A DNA stretch of 7,706 nucleotides from Deltaproteobacteria bacterium ADurb.Bin026 (GCA_002071245.1 MWEV01000083.1:1-7706); one strand, 5' to 3'. Counted from the stretch's first letter, positions 1 through 6,711 are shown. Translations and numbers: made by a program. The notes: generated by a model not told the origin, from the letters alone.

Positions 1-135
1 CAAATAGGATTTCCTCTCGAATATGGTGATGAAATTGTTGTAAAACAGTCATCACACGTTGTAAATCTTATAAAATCTTCTTCAAAAGGGTATTTCGAAA
101 TATTGAGAACGAAATTGAAATGGGGGGAAAGATAG
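1..135 (+). CDS. nadK: NAD kinase, C-terminal end (5' part outside window)
   Basis: Only the last 44 codons are present, read in frame 1 and ending at the TAG at 133-135; the reading frame enters from the left edge. NAD kinase phosphorylates NAD to NADP in the cytoplasm. The visible tail matches the family's C-terminus: Q-I-G-F-P-L at the left edge fits the end of the conserved D-G-Q-x-G strand, followed by G-D-E-I-V-V-K and the closing motif Y-F-x-x-L-R-x-K-L-x-W-G, which corresponds to the E. coli ending Y-F-N-T-L-S-T-K-L-G-W. The stop lies two bases before the recN start, and nadK-recN adjacency is common in bacteria, which supports the call. It is cut by the window, not by mutation. The catalytic GGDGT region is off-window, so function rests on the tail and context. 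Confidence 0.85.
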   Translation, partial: QIGFPLEYGDEIVVKQSSHVVNLIKSSSKGYFEILRTKLKWGER

Positions 136-137
136 CA

Positions 138-1757
138 ATGCTCACCTTTCTAAAGGTGAAGGATTTTGCCATTATCGACGAGTTGAAGGTTGAATTCGAA
201 AACGGTTTTAACGTCATTACAGGCGAAACAGGTGCAGGCAAATCTATTATCATAAATGCCTTGTCTACATTGATGAGCGCAAAGGTGTCCTCAGAAACAA
301 TCAGAACCAATGCAAGGCAAGCGGAGGTGATAGGTCACTTTTTAAACGGGAGCGAAGAACTCATCTTAAAAAGGGTCATAAATGCCTCCGGAAGGTCAAG
401 GGGTTTTTTGAATGATGAACCTGTCACCCTTAACAGGATAGAAGCACTGGGAGAAGACCTTATAAACATTTACGGACAAAATGAATTTCAAGACCTTCTT
501 GACAAGGGAAGTTATATACGCGTCATTGACAACCTTCTTTCTCTAAGTGGTGAAAGGGCTATCCTTGCAATGAAGGTAAAGGAATTAAAAGAGGTGAACA
601 CAGAACTCGAGAAAAAGAAAAAGGAGATAGTAGGAAGGGAAAAGGAAAGCGCCTTGCTCGAATTTCAAATTGAAGAGATAGAAAGGGAAAACATAAGGCA
701 AGGGGAGGAGGAGTTAATAAGGGAGCGGCTCAAAATCCTTAAAGATGCAGAGAAGATTAAAATCTGTCTCCAAGGGGTTTCGGAAGGTCTTTACGAAAGT
801 GATATTTCTGTGCATACAATCTTCAAAACATGTCTGTCACAGCTAAAATCATTGGTTCACATTGACGCAATTGCAGTATTGCAAAAAAGGATTGAATCAG
901 TATCTTTCGATGTGGAGGACATTGTTTCAGATGTAAACAAAATAGAAAAAACGCTGTCAGACGATTCCGATGAAATGCTGATGCTTGAAGAAAGATTGTC
1001 GAGGATATATACTCTAAAAGATAAATATGGAAAAACATTCGAAGATATTCAATCTTACAAGGATGGTGCCATAAAAAGACTATCATATCTGAAATCGCTA
1101 TCAGAGGATATATCGGGACTTGAACATAAAAAGGTGATACTGAAATCTGAAACAGAAAAACTTGCCCAAGGGCTTTCGGAAGCAAGAAGAGAAGGCGCAT
1201 TGATAGTCGAAAAATCTATCAAAAATGAATTGGGTTACCTCTCGATGGAAGGCATAAAGTTTACGGTTTTTGTTAATGATAAAGGCGCAATAGATGAAGA
1301 AGGCAGGGATGACATTGAGTTTCTAATAAGCACCAACCCTGGTGAGCAACTGAAGCCACTGAGAAAGATTGCTTCCGGAGGAGAGTTGTCGAGAATCATG
1401 CTTGCCATTAAAAAGGCTATAGGCGGAGAAAAGCATAAAACCCTTATATTTGATGAGATTGACGCTGGCATAGGGGGTAGGGTGGCGGACCTCGTTGGCA
1501 AAAGATTAAAAGGGCTTGCCAAAACCCACCAGGTGATTTGTATCACTCACCTACCACAAATTGCAGTGTATGGAGACCACCACTATCTTGTAGAAAAGCA
1601 GCAGGCGAATAATGTAACAAAAACAGCTATCAAGAAACTCCAAAAGGATGAAAGAATCGCTGAGTTAGCAAGGATGATGGGTGGTATTATTATAACGGAT
1701 TTAACAATCAAAAAGGCAGAGGAAATGTTGTGCAATGTTGAGAAAAACAAATATTAA
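138..1757 (+). CDS. recN: DNA repair protein RecN (SMC-like ATPase)
   Basis: RecN is a cytoplasmic SMC-like ATPase recruited to DNA double-strand breaks, where it holds or aligns DNA for RecA-dependent repair. I chose the ATG at 138 (539 residues, close to the usual 550-570), giving the typical beginning M-L-T-x-L-x-V-K-D-F-A-I-I; a G-rich ribosome binding site (GGGGGGAAAG, from 122) lies upstream. An in-frame ATG at 120 would add six residues but has no such site. Visible ATPase parts are Walker A GETGAGKS (29-36), ABC signature ASGGELSR (412-419), Walker B TLIFDEIDAGI (435-445) and the switch histidine in ITHLPQ (H471). Residues about 150-370 are Lys/Glu-rich and heptad-like, as expected for the coiled-coil arms. 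All key motifs are intact. It starts two bases after nadK and overlaps the next gene by 23 bases, suggesting cotranscription. Confidence 0.97.
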   Translation: MLTFLKVKDFAIIDELKVEFENGFNVITGETGAGKSIIINALSTLMSAKVSSETIRTNARQAEVIGHFLNGSEELILKRVINASGRSRGFLNDEPVTLNRIEALGEDLINIYGQNEFQDLLDKGSYIRVIDNLLSLSGERAILAMKVKELKEVNTELEKKKKEIVGREKESALLEFQIEEIERENIRQGEEELIRERLKILKDAEKIKICLQGVSEGLYESDISVHTIFKTCLSQLKSLVHIDAIAVLQKRIESVSFDVEDIVSDVNKIEKTLSDDSDEMLMLEERLSRIYTLKDKYGKTFEDIQSYKDGAIKRLSYLKSLSEDISGLEHKKVILKSETEKLAQGLSEARREGALIVEKSIKNELGYLSMEGIKFTVFVNDKGAIDEEGRDDIEFLISTNPGEQLKPLRKIASGGELSRIMLAIKKAIGGEKHKTLIFDEIDAGIGGRVADLVGKRLKGLAKTHQVICITHLPQIAVYGDHHYLVEKQQANNVTKTAIKKLQKDERIAELARMMGGIIITDLTIKKAEEMLCNVEKNKY

Positions 1758-2190
1758 GGACATAAAGAGAATACACAGTATAATAAATGCGGCTGCATCA
1801 AAAGGCGAGATGTTGCCGAGGTCATTAGGCGAACTGTACGACAATATGAGAGATTATTTTGTTTATGTTGAGAATGGCATGATTGTTGGCACCGGTGCAC
1901 TTCATATTTGCTGGGAGGACCTTGCTGAGATACGCTCATTGTGTGTTGTCGAATCATCAAGGAAAACAGGAATTGGAAGAAAAATAGTGAATGCATGCAT
2001 CGATGAGGCAAAGGCATTCCAGATGAAAATGGTGTTTCTGCTTACATATCAAGAAGGATTCTTTAAAAAATGCGGTTTCAGTGTGGTTGACAAAAGAGAG
2101 CTTCCGCAGAAGATATGGTCAGACTGTATAAAATGCCCCAAATTTCCCGAGTGCGATGAGATCGCAATGGCTATGAAAATAGACGTTTAA
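1735..2190 (+). CDS. argA: GNAT N-acetyltransferase, probable short ArgA-type N-acetylglutamate synthase
   Basis: This 151-residue protein is a single GNAT domain that would transfer acetyl from acetyl-CoA. The acetyl-CoA pyrophosphate loop is visible as R-K-T-G-I-G (76-81) after the strand R-S-L-C-V-V (67-72), and F-F-K-K-C-G-F (109-115) is the typical motif B end. The region from L-P-R-S-L-G-E-L-Y (27-35) and the tail with Cys131, Cys134 and Cys140 in C-x2-C-P-K-F-P-x-C-D-E resemble the short ArgA-like proteins I recall from Geobacter-type bacteria, which make N-acetylglutamate for arginine synthesis without the amino-acid-kinase domain of E. coli ArgA. The three cysteines could bind metal, which is inference. 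The start overlaps recN by 23 bases, with AGAGGA (1718-1723) 11 bases upstream, so translation is probably coupled. GNAT membership is firm; glutamate as substrate is only probable. Confidence 0.8.
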   Translation: MLRKTNIKDIKRIHSIINAAASKGEMLPRSLGELYDNMRDYFVYVENGMIVGTGALHICWEDLAEIRSLCVVESSRKTGIGRKIVNACIDEAKAFQMKMVFLLTYQEGFFKKCGFSVVDKRELPQKIWSDCIKCPKFPECDEIAMAMKIDV

Positions 2191-2214
2191 TCCGGGATGT
2201 TCAGTGTTTATAAT
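2186..2214 (+). promoter_or_regulatory. Candidate sigma-70 promoter for the tldE-wecB unit
   Basis: A perfect -10 hexamer TATAAT sits at 2209-2214 in the 99-base gap between the acetyltransferase and tldE. A weak -35 (TTTAAT, 2186-2191, three of six matches) is 17 bases upstream and overlaps the preceding stop codon. Transcription would start near 2221, giving a leader of about 70 bases. No convincing terminator separates it from the upstream genes, so read-through is also possible. In such AT-rich DNA a chance match is a real risk. Confidence 0.35.
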
Positions 2215-2289
2215 CGAGCTATCGTCATTTTGTTGAGTATAGATACAAACCAGGGGTTATAGCCTTTTGTTAAGAAAAGAGGTCAAATA

Positions 2290-3591
2290 ATGGATTACAA
2301 AAGAATGGTCGAAAGGATTGACAGTGCATTTGACAACTGGGAACTGTTTTTATTGAACGAAAAGACAAAAACATTCGCATGCAAGGATAAAGAGTTATTT
2401 GGATTTGAGATAAAACATGAAGAGGGTATCGCTTTAAGGGCGATTAAAAATAGTAGGCTCGTTTTCACATATACGTACGAAAATGAAGATAAGGCTGTTG
2501 ATGCCTTACTCACAAGAAGCGCAACCCTTCTGCCTTTTATGGAAAAGGACGTTGATGCGGTTTTTCCTGAAAAATGTTTGGCTTATCCTGAGATTAGCAT
2601 TTACGACAGCAAAAGCCTTGAAATAAATGATCAATACAAGATTGAACTGCTCATGCAAATGGAAAAGACTATACTTGATTACGACAAAAGGATCATTGTC
2701 ACAAGAAACTGCGAACTCCAACAAAACGAAATACATGCAACAATAATAAACTCAAGCGGTCTTTTAGCCGAATCAAAAAAAACGATCTTTACAATCTCTG
2801 CCATGGCGATTGCAAAAGAGGACAACGAAGTTTCATGGTATGACTGGTTATGGAGTTATAGATTAAACGGAATAGATGCGAAAGGCTTTGGTCGCAACAT
2901 AGCCCAAAAGGCAATCTCTTTTCTTTCAAACAGGCAGATTGATACCGGCATTTATGAGGGAATACTCTCATCACAGGCATCAAGCGATATGCTTGAGATA
3001 TTATCCCACTCTTTTTTGGGAGAAAATCTTTATAAAGACAAAACGAATCTAAAAGGAAAAGAGGATAAGAAATGTTTTTCCGATACGCTAAATATAATGG
3101 ATTCTGGATTAAAAGGTTTGGATGGTTTTCCTTTCGATGGAGAAGGCACACCTTCTGGAGAAAGGTTGGTTGTAAAGGAAGGCCATTTTTTATCTTTTCT
3201 CCATGACAACTATTACGGACGGAAGTTTGGTTTGTCATCCACAGGAAACAGCGTAAGACATGGGATAAAGGAACCACCGAAATGTTCACCAAGATGCTTG
3301 ATTATAGAAAAAGGGCAAAGAGACATAGGAAAGTTTATAACAAACGGGGTTATTATAGAAGAATTGATGGGTACACATACCGCAAATCCTATAACAGGGG
3401 ACTTTTCTCTTGGCGCAACAGGGTATCTTTGTAAAAACGGTGAAAGATATCCTTTTAATGGTGTGATATTTTCTGGTAATGTGTTTGAATTATTTAACAA
3501 CGTGAAAGAGGTTGGCAATGATGTTCGATTTTATGGTATCTGTGGTTCACCTTCCCTGTTCGTTGAAGGGATAAAAATAAGCGGGACATAA
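2290..3591 (+). CDS. pmbA: TldE/PmbA-family protein, non-catalytic partner of the TldD protease
   Basis: In E. coli, TldE (PmbA) pairs with TldD to form a cytoplasmic metalloprotease that unfolds and trims small peptides such as the microcin B17 precursor and the antitoxin CcdA. The 433 residues are close to the usual 440-450. Family signatures in the C-terminal half are F-D-G-E-G-T-P-S-G (282-290) then K-E-G-H-F-L-S-F-L (296-304), S-T-G-N (317-320), and the Gly-rich G-T-H-T-A-N-P-I-T-G-D-F-S-L-G (361-375), with a late V-G-N-D (408-411). The HExxxH zinc motif that marks TldD is absent, which places it on the TldE side. AGAGGT (2278-2283), six bases before the ATG, is a clear ribosome binding site. 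No tldD is visible; its partner must be elsewhere or missing. wecB follows after one base. The N-terminal half is divergent, with no frameshift apparent. Confidence 0.85.
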   Translation: MDYKRMVERIDSAFDNWELFLLNEKTKTFACKDKELFGFEIKHEEGIALRAIKNSRLVFTYTYENEDKAVDALLTRSATLLPFMEKDVDAVFPEKCLAYPEISIYDSKSLEINDQYKIELLMQMEKTILDYDKRIIVTRNCELQQNEIHATIINSSGLLAESKKTIFTISAMAIAKEDNEVSWYDWLWSYRLNGIDAKGFGRNIAQKAISFLSNRQIDTGIYEGILSSQASSDMLEILSHSFLGENLYKDKTNLKGKEDKKCFSDTLNIMDSGLKGLDGFPFDGEGTPSGERLVVKEGHFLSFLHDNYYGRKFGLSSTGNSVRHGIKEPPKCSPRCLIIEKGQRDIGKFITNGVIIEELMGTHTANPITGDFSLGATGYLCKNGERYPFNGVIFSGNVFELFNNVKEVGNDVRFYGICGSPSLFVEGIKISGT

Positions 3592-3592
3592 T

Positions 3593-4711
3593 ATGAAAAA
3601 GATACTCATTGTCTTTGGCACACGCCCTGAGGCAATCAAATTGGCACCTGTTATTAATAAATTAAAAGAAAGGGAAAAAGATTTTAAAGCAATCATTTGT
3701 GTGACTGCACAGCACAGAGAGATGCTCGACCAGGTGCTCTCTATCTTTAACATTAAACCAGATTATGACCTTGACATCATGAAAAACAATCAAAACCTAT
3801 TTGATATTACTACAAAAGTTTTAGTTGGTCTCAAATCTGTTCTTGAAGAGGCAAACCCAGATTTAGTGATGGTGCAAGGCGATACAACCACAGCATTTAT
3901 AGCTGGTCTTGGGGCATTTTATTTAAAGATTCCTGTTGCACATGTGGAAGCCGGGCTCAGAACATATAACAAGTACAACCCGTTTCCTGAGGATATGAAC
4001 AGACATCTTTTGAGTGCTATAGCTGACTATCATTTTGCCCCAACGGAGTGGAGCAAAACCAACCTCATAAAAGAGCATATTCCAAAAGAGAGGATTTGGG
4101 TAACGGGAAACACGGTGATAGATGCACTGCAGGAAATCGTTAAAAGGCAGAAGGCAGATAAACCGAATAATATAATTTCAAAGTTCAAAGTTCAAAGTTC
4201 AAAGTTAATCCTCGTTACCGGCCACCGAAGAGAGAGTTTTGGCGAAGGGTTCGAAAACATCTGTCAAGCACTAAGGGAGATTGCACAAAAAAGAAGTGAT
4301 ATAATAATTGTGTACCCTGTTCATTTGAACCCAAATGTACGACAACCCGTAAATAAAATACTTAAAAACATTGCCAATGTAGTGTTGATTGAACCTATCG
4401 ATTATGAACCTTTTGTTTCTCTTATGAATAGATCATATCTTATTCTAACAGACTCCGGTGGCATCCAGGAGGAGGCCCCATCGCTCGGAAAACCTGTGCT
4501 GGTTATGAGAAATACCACAGAGAGGCCTGAAGGCGTAGAAGCTGGGGTTGTCAGGCTTGTTGGCACAGTCAAGGATTCTATTGTAGAAAATGTATTTGAG
4601 TTACTCGATAATAAAGACATCTATGAAGGTATGTCCAAAAAGGCAAACCCTTACGGAGATGGAAAGGCAGCAGAGAGAATAGCGGATATTCTATCGTCGA
4701 TCCTTGTGTAA
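3593..4711 (+). CDS. wecB: UDP-N-acetylglucosamine 2-epimerase (non-hydrolysing)
   Basis: WecB interconverts UDP-GlcNAc and UDP-ManNAc in the cytoplasm, supplying ManNAc or ManNAcA units for surface polysaccharides. The 372 residues match the usual length and resemble E. coli WecB throughout: G-T-R-P-E-A-I-K-L-A-P (9-19), T-A-Q-H-R-E-M-L-D-Q (38-47), Q-G-D-T-T-T (95-100), H-V-E-A-G-L-R-T (117-124), T-G-H-R-R-E-S-F-G (209-217), Y-P-V-H-L-N-P-N-V (241-249), T-D-S-G-G-I-Q-E-E-A-P (286-296). Residues aligning with E. coli active-site positions are present: Arg11, Lys16, Asp97, Glu119, Glu133 and His211. It starts one base after the tldE stop with only a weak GCGGGA upstream, so coupled translation is likely. 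A 7-base tandem repeat is embedded at residues 195-205, in the linker before the second Rossmann domain, without breaking the frame. Confidence 0.96.
   Translation: MKKILIVFGTRPEAIKLAPVINKLKEREKDFKAIICVTAQHREMLDQVLSIFNIKPDYDLDIMKNNQNLFDITTKVLVGLKSVLEEANPDLVMVQGDTTTAFIAGLGAFYLKIPVAHVEAGLRTYNKYNPFPEDMNRHLLSAIADYHFAPTEWSKTNLIKEHIPKERIWVTGNTVIDALQEIVKRQKADKPNNIISKFKVQSSKLILVTGHRRESFGEGFENICQALREIAQKRSDIIIVYPVHLNPNVRQPVNKILKNIANVVLIEPIDYEPFVSLMNRSYLILTDSGGIQEEAPSLGKPVLVMRNTTERPEGVEAGVVRLVGTVKDSIVENVFELLDNKDIYEGMSKKANPYGDGKAAERIADILSSILV
4177..4206 (+). repeat. Heptamer tandem repeat (TTCAAAG, four copies) inside wecB
   Basis: Four perfect head-to-tail copies of TTCAAAG occupy 4177-4204, followed by a partial TT. 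Because seven is not a multiple of three, the reading cycles through all three frames, and three copies (21 bases) encode seven residues, F-K-V-Q-S-S-K. The repeat falls between residues 195 and 205 of WecB, a variable stretch in the family, so the protein stays in frame. Adding or losing a single copy would shift the frame, whereas three copies would not. Confidence 0.9.
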
Positions 4712-4727
4712 AACCAAAAGCATGCGG

Positions 4728-4769
4728 TAGTCGCTTAGCACTTACTGCCTTTTGTTTAGCACTTACTAC
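4728..4769. repeat. Heptamer-phased repeat between wecB and the glycosyltransferase gene
   Basis: The 12-mer TTAGCACTTACT occurs perfectly twice, at 4735-4746 and 4756-4767, offset by exactly 21 bases or three heptamers. Read in sevens, the units include TTAGCAC (4735 and 4756), TTACTGC (4742) and TTACTAC (4763), with TAGTCGC (4728) and CTTTTGT (4749) as diverged units. On the other strand the pattern reads as alternating GTGCTAA and GCAGTAA-type units. It fills most of the 83-base gap and ends before the ribosome binding site (GAGGT, 4783-4787) of the next gene. Confidence 0.7.
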
Positions 4770-4794
4770 ATACAAACATAACGAGGTATAGTGG

Positions 4795-5904
4795 ATGAGA
4801 ATAGTTTACGCCATTCGCCACGTAGGCATGACAGGCGGGGTAAAGGTGTTTTTTCAACATGTTGAATTGTTGAGAAAACGCGGTCATGAGGTTCATCTTG
4901 TTGCAAGATATATAGATGAGGAATGGGGCTTTAATGTAACACCTGAGATTATCCCCTCTTTTGATGATACATACATACCGCAGGCCGATGCCATAGTTGT
5001 TACAACACCGAAAGATGTTGAGGTCTTCTGGAAAATTGCCCAAAAAAGAAGAATCCCCCTCTTTCATTTTATGCAGGGTTTTGAACCAGATTATGTGCTT
5101 GAGAGAATCAACGGTAAGGTAATACCCGATAAATTCCGTAAAAAAGGTATTGGCACAAAAATAAAATATCTCAAAAAGATGTTGGGATGGAAGAGAAAGC
5201 TAAAAAGGTTTGATGCACTTTACAAGATTCCATCGATAAAAATGGCCATATCACCTCATCTCGTCCAGGCCGTTTTTAACAGATATGGTACGAAATGTTA
5301 TTTACTTCCAAACGGCATCAATCTGGCCATTTTTCATCCAAAAGAAAAGGGTCTTGATTATTCCGATGTATTAAAAATTGTTTCTGTGGGGAATGCGACT
5401 TTAGAATACAAGGCCATACCGGACATATGGAAGGCTGTAGAGATTTTAAAAAAACGAGGCGAAAATGTATTCTTAACAAGGGTTTCACCAGCCGATATAC
5501 CTGAGATCGAAAGAAATGTCGGAATAGTTGACAGATTTTTAGTAAGGATATCAGAGCAGGAAATGGCAAACCTATACAGGGAAAGCCATATACTTATAGC
5601 CGCATCGACAGAGATCGAAGGATTTGGCTTACCTCCTGTCGAGGCCATGAGTACTGGAACTCCGGTCATACTTACAAGGGTTTCGCCTTTTCTTGCATTC
5701 GATGAAACCCATGATTATGCATATTTTGTTGACGTACATAAGCCGGAAGAAATTGCGGAAGGAGTTATTGCAATATCTAAAAACAAGGCTTTACGTGACC
5801 AACTTATAAAAAGAGGTTATGATATCGCAAGAAAATATGCGCTTGAAACGGTTGGGGAACGGCTGGAAAAAATCCTGCAAGGTCATGTAAATGATACACA
5901 TTGA
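4795..5904 (+). CDS. GT4-like glycosyltransferase (GT-B fold)
   Basis: A retaining GT-B glycosyltransferase of 369 residues, probably adding a sugar to a cell-surface glycan from a nucleotide-sugar donor. N-terminal domain: G-M-T-G-G-V-K-V-F-F (11-20), the glycine loop that usually contacts the donor phosphates, then a helix and R-G-H-E-V (29-33). C-terminal domain: L-P-N-G-I-N (171-176) and E-G-F-G-L-P-P-V-E-A-M (275-285), the E-x7-E donor-binding motif with Glu275 and Glu283. Residues 107-140 between the halves are strongly basic (many Lys/Arg with hydrophobics) and could help dock on the membrane; this is inference. The start is the ATG at 4795, with GAGGT at 4783-4787. It lies 83 bases after wecB on the same strand, suggesting use in the same surface polysaccharide route. 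The exact donor and acceptor cannot be read from sequence. There is no signal peptide or clear membrane segment. Confidence 0.88.
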   Translation: MRIVYAIRHVGMTGGVKVFFQHVELLRKRGHEVHLVARYIDEEWGFNVTPEIIPSFDDTYIPQADAIVVTTPKDVEVFWKIAQKRRIPLFHFMQGFEPDYVLERINGKVIPDKFRKKGIGTKIKYLKKMLGWKRKLKRFDALYKIPSIKMAISPHLVQAVFNRYGTKCYLLPNGINLAIFHPKEKGLDYSDVLKIVSVGNATLEYKAIPDIWKAVEILKKRGENVFLTRVSPADIPEIERNVGIVDRFLVRISEQEMANLYRESHILIAASTEIEGFGLPPVEAMSTGTPVILTRVSPFLAFDETHDYAYFVDVHKPEEIAEGVIAISKNKALRDQLIKRGYDIARKYALETVGERLEKILQGHVNDTH

Positions 5905-5909
5905 GTAGT

Positions 5910-6608
5910 TCAACCCATCTTTTTGCATTTTTTTACACAGTTCTTGCACATCAGGCTTGCGTTGTATAATTCATAAAATCTTTCGGGATGTTTGTAGATA
6001 AGATATTCCCATTGAATAACGGTGACTATAGACATGCCGATAATAGAATATGCCCAGAATGAAGGGGCATAAATTAGAGGCGAAAAGGCCATAAGATATC
6101 CCCAGTTGTTTATTCTACAAGTATTACAACATTTGTTCTGAATAATGGCCTTGAAGGGACACCATACCGTAGTACAAAACTGATCCATAAAAATGAAAAA
6201 TACAACAATAACGCACAACCACATGGTATTTAGCAATCCAACCAGATGCCAAAAACCCATCATCAAGACAAGTGCAATCCAATACACAGCAGTTCTCATT
6301 GCACCAAAATTCATTTTTCTAATATAATCCTTCAGCCTCTTTTGTTTTTTTGGATTGTCTTCTCCAGCGGATACATAATATTTTCCGTATATCTTTCCAA
6401 GGTTGATCCTTTTGTTGAATCGGGGTATAAGTCTCTTGATCAAAATGAGTATGGTCAGTAGCCACAACACATGATATATCCTAAAAAAAACGATTTTATA
6501 GGTAAATATAGCGATAAGGATATCAGGATAAAATATTGCAAAAAACATAGCAAATATTAAAAATAATCCCTTAATAACAAGATCTTTAAATCCATCGTTT
6601 GTTTTCAC
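5910..6608 (-). CDS. Cys-rich multi-pass membrane protein of unknown function
   Basis: I do not recognise a named family. The 232-residue product has hydrophobic segments at about 12-30, 35-58, 107-126, 127-141 and 171-198, so it is probably an inner-membrane protein with four or five spans. A polar, basic stretch (59-106) separates the first pair from the rest. Nine cysteines cluster: Cys132, Cys145 and Cys150 (F-C-T-T-V-W-C-P-F), Cys160, Cys161 and Cys164 (C-C-N-T-C), and Cys221, Cys224 and Cys228 near the C-terminus (C-K-N-C-V-K-K-C). W-C-P-F recalls the W-x-C-P-F/x-G segment of NapH/NosR-type iron-sulfur membrane proteins, but the spacing does not match a standard ferredoxin motif. The start is GTG at 6606-6608, the most upstream possible because an in-frame stop lies just before it; no ribosome binding site is evident, so a later start (for example Met21) cannot be excluded. 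It is convergent with the glycosyltransferase, five bases apart. Confidence 0.75.
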   Translation of the reverse strand: MKTNDGFKDLVIKGLFLIFAMFFAIFYPDILIAIFTYKIVFFRIYHVLWLLTILILIKRLIPRFNKRINLGKIYGKYYVSAGEDNPKKQKRLKDYIRKMNFGAMRTAVYWIALVLMMGFWHLVGLLNTMWLCVIVVFFIFMDQFCTTVWCPFKAIIQNKCCNTCRINNWGYLMAFSPLIYAPSFWAYSIIGMSIVTVIQWEYLIYKHPERFYELYNASLMCKNCVKKCKKMG

Positions 6609-6672
6609 GGATTAAGAGTTTATCATAATTATCGTGAAGTTTCTCATTAAAAACAGTAAAGTGTGGCTTTTA

Positions 6673-6699
6673 TTGACTTTTAACGTTTCGTATGATAAA
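6673..6699 (+). promoter_or_regulatory. Candidate promoter for tRNA-His
   Basis: TTGACT (6673-6678, five of six to the -35 consensus) is followed after 15 bases by GATAAA (6694-6699, four of six to the -10). An overlapping TATGAT (6691-6696) is a better -10 but too close to this -35. A GC-rich stretch AACGGG follows, resembling the discriminators of stable-RNA promoters. The initiating base would be near 6706, a few bases before the mature tRNA. The spacing is short, hence modest confidence. Confidence 0.35.
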
Positions 6700-6711
6700 T
6701 AACGGGTGCAC

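Noticed and set aside
120..137. Upstream recN start at ATG 120, adding six residues
   Set aside because: It overlaps the end of nadK, has no ribosome binding site, and the family N-terminus begins at the ATG at 138, downstream of the G-rich site at 122-131.
68..310. Minus-strand open frame opposite nadK/recN, and similar minus-strand frames at 823-1200, 1235-1546, 2789-3292 and others
   Set aside because: They lie wholly opposite well-supported genes (recN, tldE, wecB, glycosyltransferase), show no recognisable motifs and look like composition-driven shadows.
2252..2268. Small hairpin AGGGGT/GCCTTT with a short T run before tldE, considered as a terminator
   Set aside because: The stem depends on three wobble pairs and a four-base loop; it is too weak to call.
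4177..4206. TTCAAAG repeats as a CRISPR array or iteron origin
   Set aside because: The units are contiguous without spacers and lie inside an intact conserved coding sequence; there are no cas or rep genes nearby.
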